Shown: positions 19,298 through 28,365 of the stretch, in pieces
Position numbering within the stretch: position 1 is the stretch's first letter
Layout: every line of letters begins with the position of its first letter
Assembly: GCF_000024625.1 (NCBI RefSeq)
Contig: NC_013407.1
Location: forward strand, 372,001-436,000
Direction of reading: 5' to 3'
Source of the DNA: Methanocaldococcus vulcanius M7
Lineage (GTDB): Archaea; AGJL01; Methanococci; Methanococcales; Methanocaldococcaceae
DNA: 64,000 bases
The notes under the pieces: model-generated
Databases searched by the model: none
The model's input: the letters and a program-made list of their open reading frames with translations, nothing else
What the model was told of the DNA's origin: nothing
Position numbers and translations under genes: made by a program

Positions 19298-19726
19298 ATG
19301 GACTTTGCAACGGTTCTTGCAATACTATCTGCCATTGGATTTTTGGTATTTTTTGCAATAGGAGGGCATATCCTTATGGGATATGAATTAATTAGAAAAA
19401 TAAGTAAAAGTTATGAGAAGGGAGAAGATACAAAGAAATTTGAAGATAAGATCGTTAACAAGAGCTATCTTACAAACGTTTTAGAAAAAATAACAACCTT
19501 TACATTAACTTCAATGTTTTTATTTGAGATAGAAAAGCAGAGATACGTCTTAGATGTTGGCTATATGGTTTTGTTTCTTATTACTTTAACGCTATACTTG
19601 GTTCCAAACTTAACCTTGCTTGTGTGGTCTACATTTTTCGGAGCAACGGTATTTATGATTATATTGTGGATATTTAGATTTTTAGCTTTAAAATCATTTA
19701 AAAAGGCATTTATTAACAATTTGTAA
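19298..19726 (+). CDS. Small membrane protein, unknown function
   Basis: This 142-aa protein has three or four hydrophobic segments: residues about 5-30, 62-75, 87-105 and 108-130. A charged loop (KSYEKGEDTKKFEDK) lies near residue 38. I know no family. TGGAGGGATAAA before the ATG supports the start. It precedes the DUF505-like gene on the same strand by about 150 bp. Confidence 0.65.
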   Translation: MDFATVLAILSAIGFLVFFAIGGHILMGYELIRKISKSYEKGEDTKKFEDKIVNKSYLTNVLEKITTFTLTSMFLFEIEKQRYVLDVGYMVLFLITLTLYLVPNLTLLVWSTFFGATVFMIILWIFRFLALKSFKKAFINNL

Positions 19727-19880
19727 TGAAACCAATTAGAATGAATAATACAATATATGGCCCATAATTATATGAAAAAGAGATACGAAAACACAAAAAA
19801 TTATTCAAAAATTATTTATATGCCTCATACATCAGATATATAGACCAAAGATAAAATAAAAAAAGATAAAAGGTGATACC

Positions 19881-21599
19881 GTGTTTTTGAAAAAGAGGCA
19901 TTTGGAAATTTTAAAAAAGATGAAAGAGACAGAAATGCAGAACGAAATTGAGAAATCATATCCAGAAGAGTTTAAAACAAGAGCATTAGAGTTGTTTATT
20001 TTAGGGTTTGTAGAGTTAGAAGGCAATTCAATAAAATTCACAGAAGCAGGGAAAAAGCTGATCAATATCATAGATGAATTAGATCTTGAAAAAATACCTG
20101 AGGTCTTTGTAGATTCTGAGATAATAAAAATTATGGAATTGTTAGATGAAACTGGGAAGATTCCTGATGAATGGATGGAATTATTAAAGGAAAGATTTTT
20201 AGCAGATGAGAACGGGTTAACATCTCTTGGTAAAAATATATTAAGCATATATAAAGAAACACATCCTGTTGTTTATCTAACTCCTGAAATATTGGCTTTC
20301 ATAAGAGACATGCCGAAGATCGGATTGTATGATGAGTTAATTACCTACAAAAATACCAAACCATATGGGGAAAATATAGTAAATGCCCTTCAAGCCATGA
20401 GGTTGTTATTAATTTCTCCAAAAACAGAAAGTAAGGCATTTTCAACCACTAAGGCAGTATCTCATGTCTTAAAAATAAGTTCAATGGTTCCAAAAATAAG
20501 TAGGGCGTTAATATTAAGAAAAGAGGACTTTGAAATGCTGAAAAGAGGAGAAACTACCGAAGAAATGACAGAAAGCGGTTTTTATGAAGAGGGAAAGGTT
20601 AGTGAATTAGGAAAAGCCATGATTGATACTTATGAAGATATGGGTAAGATAGAGGATAAAACGCTACCTATATATGTATTAGAAGATGAAATAAAAGTTT
20701 TGAAGGCAATAGAAGACATTAAAGAGAAGTATGAGACGAATCCAGAGATCATTCCAACGTACGATGAGATAAAAAAGAGAGTTGATATTGAAGATCTTGG
20801 GGCAGTTTTACACACCTTGGAATCAAAAGAGCTTATAAAAAGAGAAGTAGTAAAAAATAAAGATACCTACTGGATGACTGAGTTCGGAGAGAAGGTTAAG
20901 GACTTGGGAGAGGTTTCAACAGATGGGATGAAGGCAATAACCTATCCAGAAAGCGGGGATGTTCCAATAGCTGAGTGGGTAGTTAGTGGTAAGAACGAAG
21001 GAACTGTAAAGAGAGGAATAACTGAAAAAGGTAAATATTTAATAAAGATGTCAAAAACAATTAAAAGAAAGCCATATTTAACAAAATATGACGTTTCTGC
21101 GCTGGTAAAGATTCCAAGGAAGGAGTATATACACAGGGACGAACTTGTAGGTTTAATTAAGGATCACGTTGGTGGAGAAGAAAAAGAGATAATTAAAGCA
21201 CTTGGAGAGGCAGAATCAAAAGGATTTATTAAAGAACTCCAAAATAAAATGGTAAAATTAACAAAATTAGGAGAAGATGTAAAAGAATCCATAGAAATGG
21301 CAAAAGTTCAAGAATTACTGTCTACGAAGTTTGCTATAACACCAACAACATTCAATATTTTAAAAGCAATATATGATAATAGAGAAGAGTTCGATAAGGT
21401 CTGGAAAGAGAAGAGTGAAGGAAAAGAACATAAGGAGAATGAGATAATACTCCTTGCCAAACTTCTTCCGTTAACTCCTGAGGAGATAAAGAAAAACTTA
21501 GTTATACTTAAAAATGTTGGATTTATAGGTAAGAAGGGCCTTACTGATTCAGGAGTTAAATTAGTAGAGGCATATATAAGATTCCATAATGAGAATTAA
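19881..21599 (+). CDS. DUF505-like protein with repeated winged-helix-like units
   Basis: This 572-aa soluble protein is rich in Glu/Lys. Short units recur, each with a helix, a turn and a phrase such as FTEAGKKL, TESGFYEEGKVSELGKAM, MTEFGEKV, ITEKGKYL, LTKLGEDV or LTDSGVKLVEAY. These look like a string of winged-helix modules, each ending in an x-T-x-x-G-K-like wing. I recall the methanogen family DUF505 with this style; function is unknown. The GTG start is fixed by GGTGAT five bases upstream. The repeated wHTH fold suggests nucleic-acid or protein binding, which is inference. Confidence 0.65.
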   Translation: MFLKKRHLEILKKMKETEMQNEIEKSYPEEFKTRALELFILGFVELEGNSIKFTEAGKKLINIIDELDLEKIPEVFVDSEIIKIMELLDETGKIPDEWMELLKERFLADENGLTSLGKNILSIYKETHPVVYLTPEILAFIRDMPKIGLYDELITYKNTKPYGENIVNALQAMRLLLISPKTESKAFSTTKAVSHVLKISSMVPKISRALILRKEDFEMLKRGETTEEMTESGFYEEGKVSELGKAMIDTYEDMGKIEDKTLPIYVLEDEIKVLKAIEDIKEKYETNPEIIPTYDEIKKRVDIEDLGAVLHTLESKELIKREVVKNKDTYWMTEFGEKVKDLGEVSTDGMKAITYPESGDVPIAEWVVSGKNEGTVKRGITEKGKYLIKMSKTIKRKPYLTKYDVSALVKIPRKEYIHRDELVGLIKDHVGGEEKEIIKALGEAESKGFIKELQNKMVKLTKLGEDVKESIEMAKVQELLSTKFAITPTTFNILKAIYDNREEFDKVWKEKSEGKEHKENEIILLAKLLPLTPEEIKKNLVILKNVGFIGKKGLTDSGVKLVEAYIRFHNEN

Positions 21600-21774
21600 G
21601 TTTAAATACCACTTCTAAATCATTTTTAAGTAGGGAATTTGATTTTATTTTTTAAACCCCTATTCATACTAAATCTATAAATAATAATAAAAAATAATAT
21701 TCAAATGTAATATTTGGAAATATTATCATATTCAATATTGGCAATATAGTTAATAGAATGGGAGGTGATAATGT

Positions 21775-22344
21775 ATGAATGTGTCATTCGATAGCATATA
21801 TAACGAGATTATTGAAAATATGCATCATCTCGCATCAGAAGAGAAGGATTTTTCAAAATTGGCAAAATATAAGGATGTTATTAGTAAGACGATAGATGAA
21901 GTTGTAGAGGAAGTATTTAATGATATTTTTTCATATGAAAAAACAAAAGACATATTCGATGAAAGTAAAAGGAAAGAGATTGAAGAGGACTTCAAAAACT
22001 GGATAAAAGGTTTATTTGAAATATCAAATAATAGTCAATTGGAGGAATTTTATAAAGATACAGTGAAGAGAGGAATTAAGTATGTTGAAAAAGATTTCTT
22101 ACCCGAGTATTTAACTGCAATAATTATAAAAATTGAGGATAGGTTGAAAAACAAATTAAAAGAGGAATTAAAAGAGGACTCTCAGGAGATAATAAATATT
22201 CTCGACGATCTGTTAAAGAGAGTAATCTTGCTTAATGTGGCATCATATATGAACTTTGAAAATAAGGTTTTGGATTACATAGGAATTAATCAAAATCTAA
22301 AAAGAAATGCAGTAAAACTTGGAATAAAAAAGATGGGGTTGTAA
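21775..22344 (+). CDS. Helical protein, possibly a heme-less protoglobin-like fold
   Basis: This 189-aa all-helical protein has no family I can name firmly. The order of segments is reminiscent of sensor globins: a long helix ending FKNWIKGLFEISNN, then LEEFYKDTVKRGIKYVEKDF, LPEYLTAIIIKIEDRL, and finally ILLNVASYMNFENKVLDYIG. The proximal histidine expected in the GIKYVEKDF region is absent, so heme binding is doubtful. A full Shine-Dalgarno GGAGGTGAT precedes the ATG. It stands alone between the DUF505-like gene and the convergent K+ channel gene. Confidence 0.5.
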   Translation: MNVSFDSIYNEIIENMHHLASEEKDFSKLAKYKDVISKTIDEVVEEVFNDIFSYEKTKDIFDESKRKEIEEDFKNWIKGLFEISNNSQLEEFYKDTVKRGIKYVEKDFLPEYLTAIIIKIEDRLKNKLKEELKEDSQEIINILDDLLKRVILLNVASYMNFENKVLDYIGINQNLKRNAVKLGIKKMGL

Positions 22345-22383
22345 TTACTTTTTATTATTTTTATTATATACTCACTTTTTTAT

Positions 22384-23415
22384 TTATTTTTTCTTTTTCT
22401 TCTTTTTTACGAGATTTTCTAAATATTTGAGGTTTTCTTCAGTTCCAAAGGCATAGATTATATCCCCAGGTTTTAATATATATTCAGGATATGGGTTTAT
22501 GCAGAACTCTTTTCCTCTTCTTATTCCCAAGATTGTAGCTCCTGTTTTTCCTCTTATGTCTGCATCTTTTAAACTTTTATAAGCCAGCTCAGAGTCGTTT
22601 TCTATTACAAATTTTTTTAACTCGATATCCTCTTCATATTCGTTCTTTGCTATCTTCATAAACGTGCTTAAAAAGTCCAATATTCCCGGCCTAACAGAAA
22701 CCTCAGCCATTCTTAAACCGCCAATTAAGTAGGGAGAGACAATTCTATCTGCCCCAGCAATTTTTAATTTTTTTATCGCATCTTTTTCATCTGCCTTTGC
22801 AGTTATCAGTATGTTGGGATTTAACTCCCTTGCTGTAAGTGTTAAAAATACATTATCTGCGTCAGTTGGAAGTGTTGCTATAAGACCCTTTGCTTTTTCA
22901 ATCTTTGCCTTTTTTAAAACCTCATCCTTTTTTGCATCTCCAACTACATATAAAAATTTATCAGGATATTTTTCATACTCCTCTTTAAGAACATCCTCGT
23001 TTGTATCGATTGCTACAAATGGAACATTTTCTTCTATAAATTTTTCCCCCACAACCCTTCCTAATCGTCCATAACCACAAATTATATAATGGTCTTTTAT
23101 TGTTTTTATCTTGTTTTTCATCCTTTTCGACCTCACTAACTCTTCAAACTTACCCTCCACTATAAACTCTGTTATCAAACTAAAAAGATACATTACAATT
23201 CCAACACCAACGCATAGATATATTATTGTAAGCAACTTTCCTAAAAATGTTTTTGGAGTAAAGTCCCCATAGCCGGTGGTTGTTATTGTAACAACGCTAA
23301 AATATAGTGCTGTAAAATAACTAACACCTTCAATTACGCTTATTAGATAGGCGTAGGTTAGTATTAAAGTGATGGAAAGAACTGCAACCATTATAAGCTT
23401 TTTAGATGTTTCCAT
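22384..23415 (-). CDS. MthK-like calcium-gated potassium channel
   Basis: This is a two-helix pore with a cytoplasmic RCK ring. Helix 1 is at residues about 8-28. The pore loop has the K+ selectivity filter TTTGYGD at about 46-52, and helix 2 is at about 62-85. RCK_N begins HYIICGYGRLGRVVGEKF near 110 and RCK_C runs over about 255-335. The start METSKK at 23415 lies behind GGGGGAG, so the upstream codons MWGS are leader. An in-frame Met at 23121 (RMKNKIK) just before RCK_N has GTGAGG upstream, as for the internal start of MthK. The C-terminus is a run of lysines. Confidence 0.93.
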   Translation of the reverse strand: METSKKLIMVAVLSITLILTYAYLISVIEGVSYFTALYFSVVTITTTGYGDFTPKTFLGKLLTIIYLCVGVGIVMYLFSLITEFIVEGKFEELVRSKRMKNKIKTIKDHYIICGYGRLGRVVGEKFIEENVPFVAIDTNEDVLKEEYEKYPDKFLYVVGDAKKDEVLKKAKIEKAKGLIATLPTDADNVFLTLTARELNPNILITAKADEKDAIKKLKIAGADRIVSPYLIGGLRMAEVSVRPGILDFLSTFMKIAKNEYEEDIELKKFVIENDSELAYKSLKDADIRGKTGATILGIRRGKEFCINPYPEYILKPGDIIYAFGTEENLKYLENLVKKKKKKK

Positions 23416-23437
23416 GCTCCCCCACATTAAAGCGTTT

Positions 23438-25879
23438 TTATCGTCCCTTAAAATTTGGATTTTCTATCTTTTCTTTCAAAGTTTTAACTTTTTCAGCATA
23501 TTTTTTGTTAAATATGCTTGATATTCTTTCGATAGCATCTAATAAATTTAATAACTGCTCTAAATAGTAGTAAATATCTCCTGAATATGTCTGTATATTG
23601 AGATCTTCATGGAGTATTTTCGAAATCTGTCCTGGTGTTCTTCCCGCAGTTCTTAGATTTATTATCATCTCTAATATTTTTTCTTCGACTTCTACTCCTT
23701 CAAACTCCATAATTATAACTGTTAGATCCTCTTTCAATTTTTTGTCCTTTATTTTTTCCATACTCTCTTTTATAATCTCTAATGCATCAAAAAATCTTGA
23801 GGGAATGTTTATATTTAGTATTTTTGATAGTTTCGTTTTCAAATTGTTTGATAGATAAACGTTTTCAAAGGGCATGATCTCTGCTATTAACTTTATAATA
23901 TTTTTATTTTCTATTATTCCTTTTTTAATCTTTTCTGCTATCTTAGGATATAGAAATGAAATCGCCACTGCTTTTCCATAACTTGTTAGTTTTACTTTAT
24001 TACACTCTCTTTTATAGATCATTCCATACTTCTCCAAGTTTTTTAATATAGTTTGAAGTGAAAACGTTCTTCCAAGATAGGGCACTTTATCAATATCTTT
24101 AATATTATCAATTCCAGATGATACTGTTGCTAATATTTGTTCTTCTTCTTCATCTTCGCTGAATTCCACTAAAACATCCTCAGGAACTGCATTCAAGAGT
24201 TTAAATGCAATCTCATCTTCCGTGTTTTCCATTTTAGCATGATATTTTCTCCCTATTTCAACCAAGAGGTAAACCTTTCCAATCTCATGCATGCCTTTTC
24301 TTCCTGCCCTACCACACATCTGTTGAAACTCTGCAGGATTTAGCCAATCTGCACCCATCGCTAAACTCTCCAAGATAACGGTTGAAGCAGGAAAATCAAC
24401 ACCTGCTGAAAGTGCAGCGGTTGTAACTACGCACTGGATTTTCTGCTTTGCAAAGTCCTCCTCAACTTTTCTTCTTTTTAAATATTCCATTCCTCCATGA
24501 TAGAACTCAGCTTTAATTCCTTTCGATCTTAATGCTCTTGCCAATCTTTCAGCTCTTTTTCTTGAATATGTAAAGATTAAGCACTGTCCTCGATACCCAA
24601 ATTTCGAAATGTTCTGCCATTCTCTTCTAACAATGTCTTTTATAATGTTTATTTTAGAAAATTCGTTTTTACAGAAGATAATATGCCTTTCTAACGGAAC
24701 TGGTCTTCCACTATATAGAACTAACCTTGAATTCAACTCCTTAGCTAAAAATTTCGGATTTCCGATAGTTGCCGATAGATAGATCTTTTGAGCATTTTTA
24801 TGTAAAAATCGCAATCTTCCAATTAATCCGTCTAATCTTGCTCCTCTTTCTTCCAAGTTTAGAGAGTGGATCTCATCAATAACAACAGTCCCAACATCCT
24901 TCAACTTTCCAGTCCTTATTAGGTAATCTATCCCCTCATAGGTTCCAACTATAATATCTGCATCTATTGAAGTGTTTATATCTGGTTTTTTTCCTATTCT
25001 TCCTAATCCAACTCTTAAACTAACTTTAAAACCTAATTTTTCATATCTTTCTTTAAATTCGGCATACTTTTGATTTGCTAATGCGACTAATGGAACTAAG
25101 AAAATAAATTTTCCTTTACCCTCAATTAGATTTTTGATCCCTGCCAACTCTCCTATAAGGGTTTTCCCTGAGGATGTTGCAGAAACGACAAGTAGATCTC
25201 TGTTTTCGAGGAGACCTGCTTTAACAGATAGTGTTTGAACCGGTAGAAGTTCCTTAATTCCTCTGCTTTTTATTATATTTTTTAACTCTTCAGGGATGTT
25301 GAGATCATCGACTTTGTAGTTTTCAATGTTATCTTCTTCACTTCCCATAATTATATCGTATCTTGTTAATTCCGGATTATCAAGTGGGTTTTTAATCCTT
25401 AACAGCGAAAGGACTTTATCAACATCTTTAAATCTTTTTAAAAATTTTTTTATAAACTCATCATCGATTTTTACTTCCTGTTTTATTTCTTCAATACCGC
25501 ACTCTAAGCAGATCGTTAGATTTCCATAACGGCATTTGTTATTTTTTGTTAACCTTTTGTATACGCTTTTCAATAAACAGAAAGGACATAGCTCAATATA
25601 TTTGAATTTAAGGTTATTAGATTTTAAAACATCTTCTATATCTTTACTATCCTTTAATAAGAACAGATCCTCAGATCTTAGAAGATCTAATACCTTTGAT
25701 GGTTGTATGAGTTTATCTCCTATCCTACATCGATATAATTTGTATTTATCTCCTATTTTCTTGTAGTTTGCATATATCTTTTGATTACTTTTTATAGGAA
25801 TTCCTTCCTCAATCTCATCACTGATTTTAACAATTTCGATTTCATCCTTTTTCTTTTTTGGTTTTCTAAGTATTAGCAC
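23438..25879 (-). CDS. Ski2-like DEAD/H-box helicase with N-terminal zinc ribbon
   Basis: This superfamily 2 helicase of about 813 aa resembles archaeal proteins annotated as uncharacterised ATP-dependent helicases. N-terminal residues about 95-135 hold two Cys pairs (LCPFCLLKS and ICLECGIE), a probable zinc ribbon. Helicase motifs follow: Walker A SATSSGKT, VIDEIHSL, LSATIG, and QMCGRAGRKG as motif VI. A C-terminal helical Ski2-type tail is present. The GTG at 25879 is preferred because GGTGATCG precedes it; the GTG at 25888 is inside that site. It lies 22 nt upstream of the K+ channel gene's start, so the two form an operon. Confidence 0.88.
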   Translation of the reverse strand: MLILRKPKKKKDEIEIVKISDEIEEGIPIKSNQKIYANYKKIGDKYKLYRCRIGDKLIQPSKVLDLLRSEDLFLLKDSKDIEDVLKSNNLKFKYIELCPFCLLKSVYKRLTKNNKCRYGNLTICLECGIEEIKQEVKIDDEFIKKFLKRFKDVDKVLSLLRIKNPLDNPELTRYDIIMGSEEDNIENYKVDDLNIPEELKNIIKSRGIKELLPVQTLSVKAGLLENRDLLVVSATSSGKTLIGELAGIKNLIEGKGKFIFLVPLVALANQKYAEFKERYEKLGFKVSLRVGLGRIGKKPDINTSIDADIIVGTYEGIDYLIRTGKLKDVGTVVIDEIHSLNLEERGARLDGLIGRLRFLHKNAQKIYLSATIGNPKFLAKELNSRLVLYSGRPVPLERHIIFCKNEFSKINIIKDIVRREWQNISKFGYRGQCLIFTYSRKRAERLARALRSKGIKAEFYHGGMEYLKRRKVEEDFAKQKIQCVVTTAALSAGVDFPASTVILESLAMGADWLNPAEFQQMCGRAGRKGMHEIGKVYLLVEIGRKYHAKMENTEDEIAFKLLNAVPEDVLVEFSEDEEEEQILATVSSGIDNIKDIDKVPYLGRTFSLQTILKNLEKYGMIYKRECNKVKLTSYGKAVAISFLYPKIAEKIKKGIIENKNIIKLIAEIMPFENVYLSNNLKTKLSKILNINIPSRFFDALEIIKESMEKIKDKKLKEDLTVIIMEFEGVEVEEKILEMIINLRTAGRTPGQISKILHEDLNIQTYSGDIYYYLEQLLNLLDAIERISSIFNKKYAEKVKTLKEKIENPNFKGR

Positions 25880-26077
25880 ATCGATCACCGGATTTCAAAT
25901 ATTTTTATTAGATTTAATTTATTTTTCTTTTTTGATTTTTAATTTCTTTTAATTCCTTATTTGTGTTTACTCGCTTTTTTCAAGCGTTAAAATTAGATAA
26001 GCATAAATATATATAGTTTAAACGATATATAGAAGGTATTATATGTTAAAAAATGTAGAATCAGTGTGAGGGATACT

Positions 26078-26308
26078 ATGAAGAAAGATATTGTTTATAA
26101 AGCCATATTAAAATTATCAAAATCTATAAAGTCAGATAAAGGTCAGATCTCTTTAGAATTTTCTTTATTGGCAATGGTTGTAATTGTATCAGCAATTATT
26201 GTATCATATTATTTAATAAAGAGTGCAATCTACACTAAGGACACAAATATGGAAGTTATCAACCAGAGCTCTAATGTTGCTGAAAGTGTATTAACTAATG
26301 TATCATAA
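26078..26308 (+). CDS. Class III signal peptide pilin-like protein
   Basis: A small protein of 76 aa. The positively charged leader ends in DKGQISLEFSLLAMVVIV, the QxSxExxxL signature of archaeal type IV pilin-like substrates (DUF361), which are cut before the Gln by the prepilin peptidase EppA. The rest is one hydrophobic helix and a short tail. Such proteins form adhesive pili or minor pseudopilins. The ATG at 26078 follows GTGAGGG; the GTG at 26066 lies in that site. Divergent from the helicase gene. Confidence 0.88.
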   Translation: MKKDIVYKAILKLSKSIKSDKGQISLEFSLLAMVVIVSAIIVSYYLIKSAIYTKDTNMEVINQSSNVAESVLTNVS

Positions 26309-26361
26309 CACTCAAAAATTAAAAAAGTAATAAAACTATAAAAACAATTAGGTGCTAAAAT

Positions 26362-26955
26362 ATGCTGTTAATTGGGATAACAGGAATGCCCGGAGCGGGA
26401 AAGAGTTCTATATATGAGGTCGCTAAAAAATTTAACTTGCCCATAATCTCTATGGGGGATATTGTTAGATATGAAACAAAAAAGAGAGGTTTGGAGCTAA
26501 CTCCTGAAAATGTAGGAGATACTGCAATAAAATTGAGAGAAAAATTTGGGAATGAGGCAGTTGCAGTCCCCTGTTTAAAATATATTGAAGAAAATTTAAA
26601 GGATGAAGATGTTGTTATAATCGAAGGAATAAGAAGTTTATATGAAGTTAACTATTTTAGAAAGCATAAACCCCTTGTTTTGATTGCCATACATTCTTCT
26701 CCTTTAACAAGATTCCAGCGACTTAAAAAAAGAGGAAGGGAGGATGATTCAGAAAGTTGGGATATTTTCGTCGAGAGGGACTTGAGAGAGTTAGGTTTTA
26801 GTATAGGGCATGCTATCGCCTTGGCTGATTTTGTGGTAGTAAATGAAGGGGAGTTTAACAACTGTTTAAATCAGTTAGAAAATATTTTAAATAGGATTTT
26901 AAATAATTTAGATGAATTTAAAAAGTATAATTTTATTTATCAGTTGAAGAAGTAG
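26362..26955 (+). CDS. UPF0200 nucleotide kinase-like P-loop protein
   Basis: A 197-aa P-loop protein related to dephospho-CoA and adenylate kinases (UPF0200). Walker A is [12 protein letters not shown] at residues 5-16. LKKRGREDD resembles the lid region, and [11 protein letters not shown] matches the late part of this family. The substrate is unknown. GGTGCTAAAAT precedes the ATG. Its last 23 nt overlap, tail to tail, the end of the membrane regulator gene on the other strand. Confidence 0.85.
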   Translation: MLLIGITGMPGAGKSSIYEVAKKFNLPIISMGDIVRYETKKRGLELTPENVGDTAIKLREKFGNEAVAVPCLKYIEENLKDEDVVIIEGIRSLYEVNYFRKHKPLVLIAIHSSPLTRFQRLKKRGREDDSESWDIFVERDLRELGFSIGHAIALADFVVVNEGEFNNCLNQLENILNRILNNLDEFKKYNFIYQLKK

Positions 26956-28111
26956 ATTTATCAAAAAAAGATCTTGATATGTAGTATATTATTTTATTTC
27001 CTTCCTCTCTTGTTTCTACAATTCCAACGTTCTCCATCTTTTTTAAGTTGTATCTTACTGTCTCAACATTTAAGTTCAAATCTTTGGCGATCTTCCTAAG
27101 ATGGGCAGGGTTTTTTAAAAGATAATTGAATATCTTTTTTTGTGTCTCATTTCTTAAATAGAGTTTGGGAAGATCTTTTATATCCATCTCTACTGGGAGG
27201 TATATTATTTTATTTCCTAATCTCTCGCTTTTTATTAAATTTGCTTTCTCCAATATCCTTAAATGCCAAGTTATCGTTGATGTTGGCTTATTCAGATTTT
27301 TAGAAATTTCTCTTAGATGAGACCCTGGGTTTTCTAAGATATAGTTGTAAATCTCCTGTCGTGTTTTGTTAGAAAGAACTTTCTCTTCATCAAAAATATT
27401 TACTCTCGCTAAAATTGCAACCTTTAAAGATGCTAAGAAGGATATAACATCTAAAAATTTCTTTTTTAGAGCTTCTTGGAACGTCATCAAAAGTGATATT
27501 GTGGCAATTAAAATGACTAATAGAAGATAGTAGAAAGGAACACCCGATCTTCTAATTATTATTAAATAAATTAAATTGGCTAAAACATCTTCATTCGGCT
27601 TACATCCGACGTATATTTTGTTATCCACTCTTATGATAGCTGGCTTTCCATCGTCATATACTGCAATAACCTCTCCTGTCTTTGGAAAAGAATAAAAAGC
27701 ATAAACATTGGACTGTTTAATTTTCAATGGATCAACGACCCAAAAAATAGTAGCAGATCTATTTTCAACATTAGAACCGTTTATTGGCGAAAATATTATC
27801 GCTACTTTATTAGAGGGAGGGGTTATATCCTTATAAGTAATTATTATGTTGTAAGTTGAGTTGTTCAATTTAAATCCCAACTTTTTGATCATTGGAGCGA
27901 TGGTATCATCTGCTTTTATATATGGAGGGATTAGATAATATTCCTGCCGTTCTCCAATGTAAAAATGGGGAGTGTCATTTTTATAGGTTAAATATATTTT
28001 TTCATTGCCATAAAGATATTGATCAATGGTATCTAAGCTAAGATCAATTCCATAACTGTGGATCATAAAGATCAAGGTAAAAACAACCAAGATCGACTTA
28101 ACCACCCACAT
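26933..28111 (-). CDS. Transmembrane regulator with two cytoplasmic winged helices
   Basis: Start ATG 28111 gives a signal-type helix ([16 protein letters not shown]), then a predicted outer domain of about 165 residues with N-glycosylation-like sites. A transmembrane helix [19 protein letters not shown] lies near residues 193-211. Two tandem winged-helix domains follow, each with the phrase L-R-x-I-x-K-x-L: [20 protein letters not shown] and [20 protein letters not shown]. The wings are [10 protein letters not shown] and [10 protein letters not shown]. This looks like a one-component receptor that binds DNA directly from the membrane. Target and ligand are unknown. It is the last gene of an operon with the two following entries. 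Confidence 0.82.
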   Translation of the reverse strand: MWVVKSILVVFTLIFMIHSYGIDLSLDTIDQYLYGNEKIYLTYKNDTPHFYIGERQEYYLIPPYIKADDTIAPMIKKLGFKLNNSTYNIIITYKDITPPSNKVAIIFSPINGSNVENRSATIFWVVDPLKIKQSNVYAFYSFPKTGEVIAVYDDGKPAIIRVDNKIYVGCKPNEDVLANLIYLIIIRRSGVPFYYLLLVILIATISLLMTFQEALKKKFLDVISFLASLKVAILARVNIFDEEKVLSNKTRQEIYNYILENPGSHLREISKNLNKPTSTITWHLRILEKANLIKSERLGNKIIYLPVEMDIKDLPKLYLRNETQKKIFNYLLKNPAHLRKIAKDLNLNVETVRYNLKKMENVGIVETREEGNKIIYYISRSFFDKSTSSTDK

Positions 28112-28119
28112 GTTCTCAC

Positions 28120-28365
28120 TCAATCCACGACTACTGGGGGGAGGTGTATTAACAGATACAACCCAACTGATAAGAAAATCAACGATATAAACAATAAAAG
28201 TAAGCCGATAATCTCGTTAATCTCAAAAATACCAACAAATATAAAAACTGCCAACTCAGAAAGAACAATAGATGTAGAAACTAAAAATGATCCGATTATT
28301 ATTCTCTTTCTTCTTGCCTTTCTAATCTTATCTAATTTCATTAAAAGGTCGTCATTTTCACTCAT
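28120..28365 (-). CDS. Small two-helix membrane protein
   Basis: About 81 aa: a basic N-terminal region (KLDKIRKARRKR), two membrane helices at residues about 22-44 and 50-72, and a short tail. I know no family. The ATG at 28365 is preferred, since GGTGA lies seven bases upstream; an ATG at 28371 would touch it. Its reading frame overlaps the end of the upstream surface protein by about 8 nt and lies 8 nt before the regulator, so all three are probably translated together. Confidence 0.7.
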   Translation of the reverse strand: MSENDDLLMKLDKIRKARRKRIIIGSFLVSTSIVLSELAVFIFVGIFEINEIIGLLLLFISLIFLSVGLYLLIHLPPVVVD

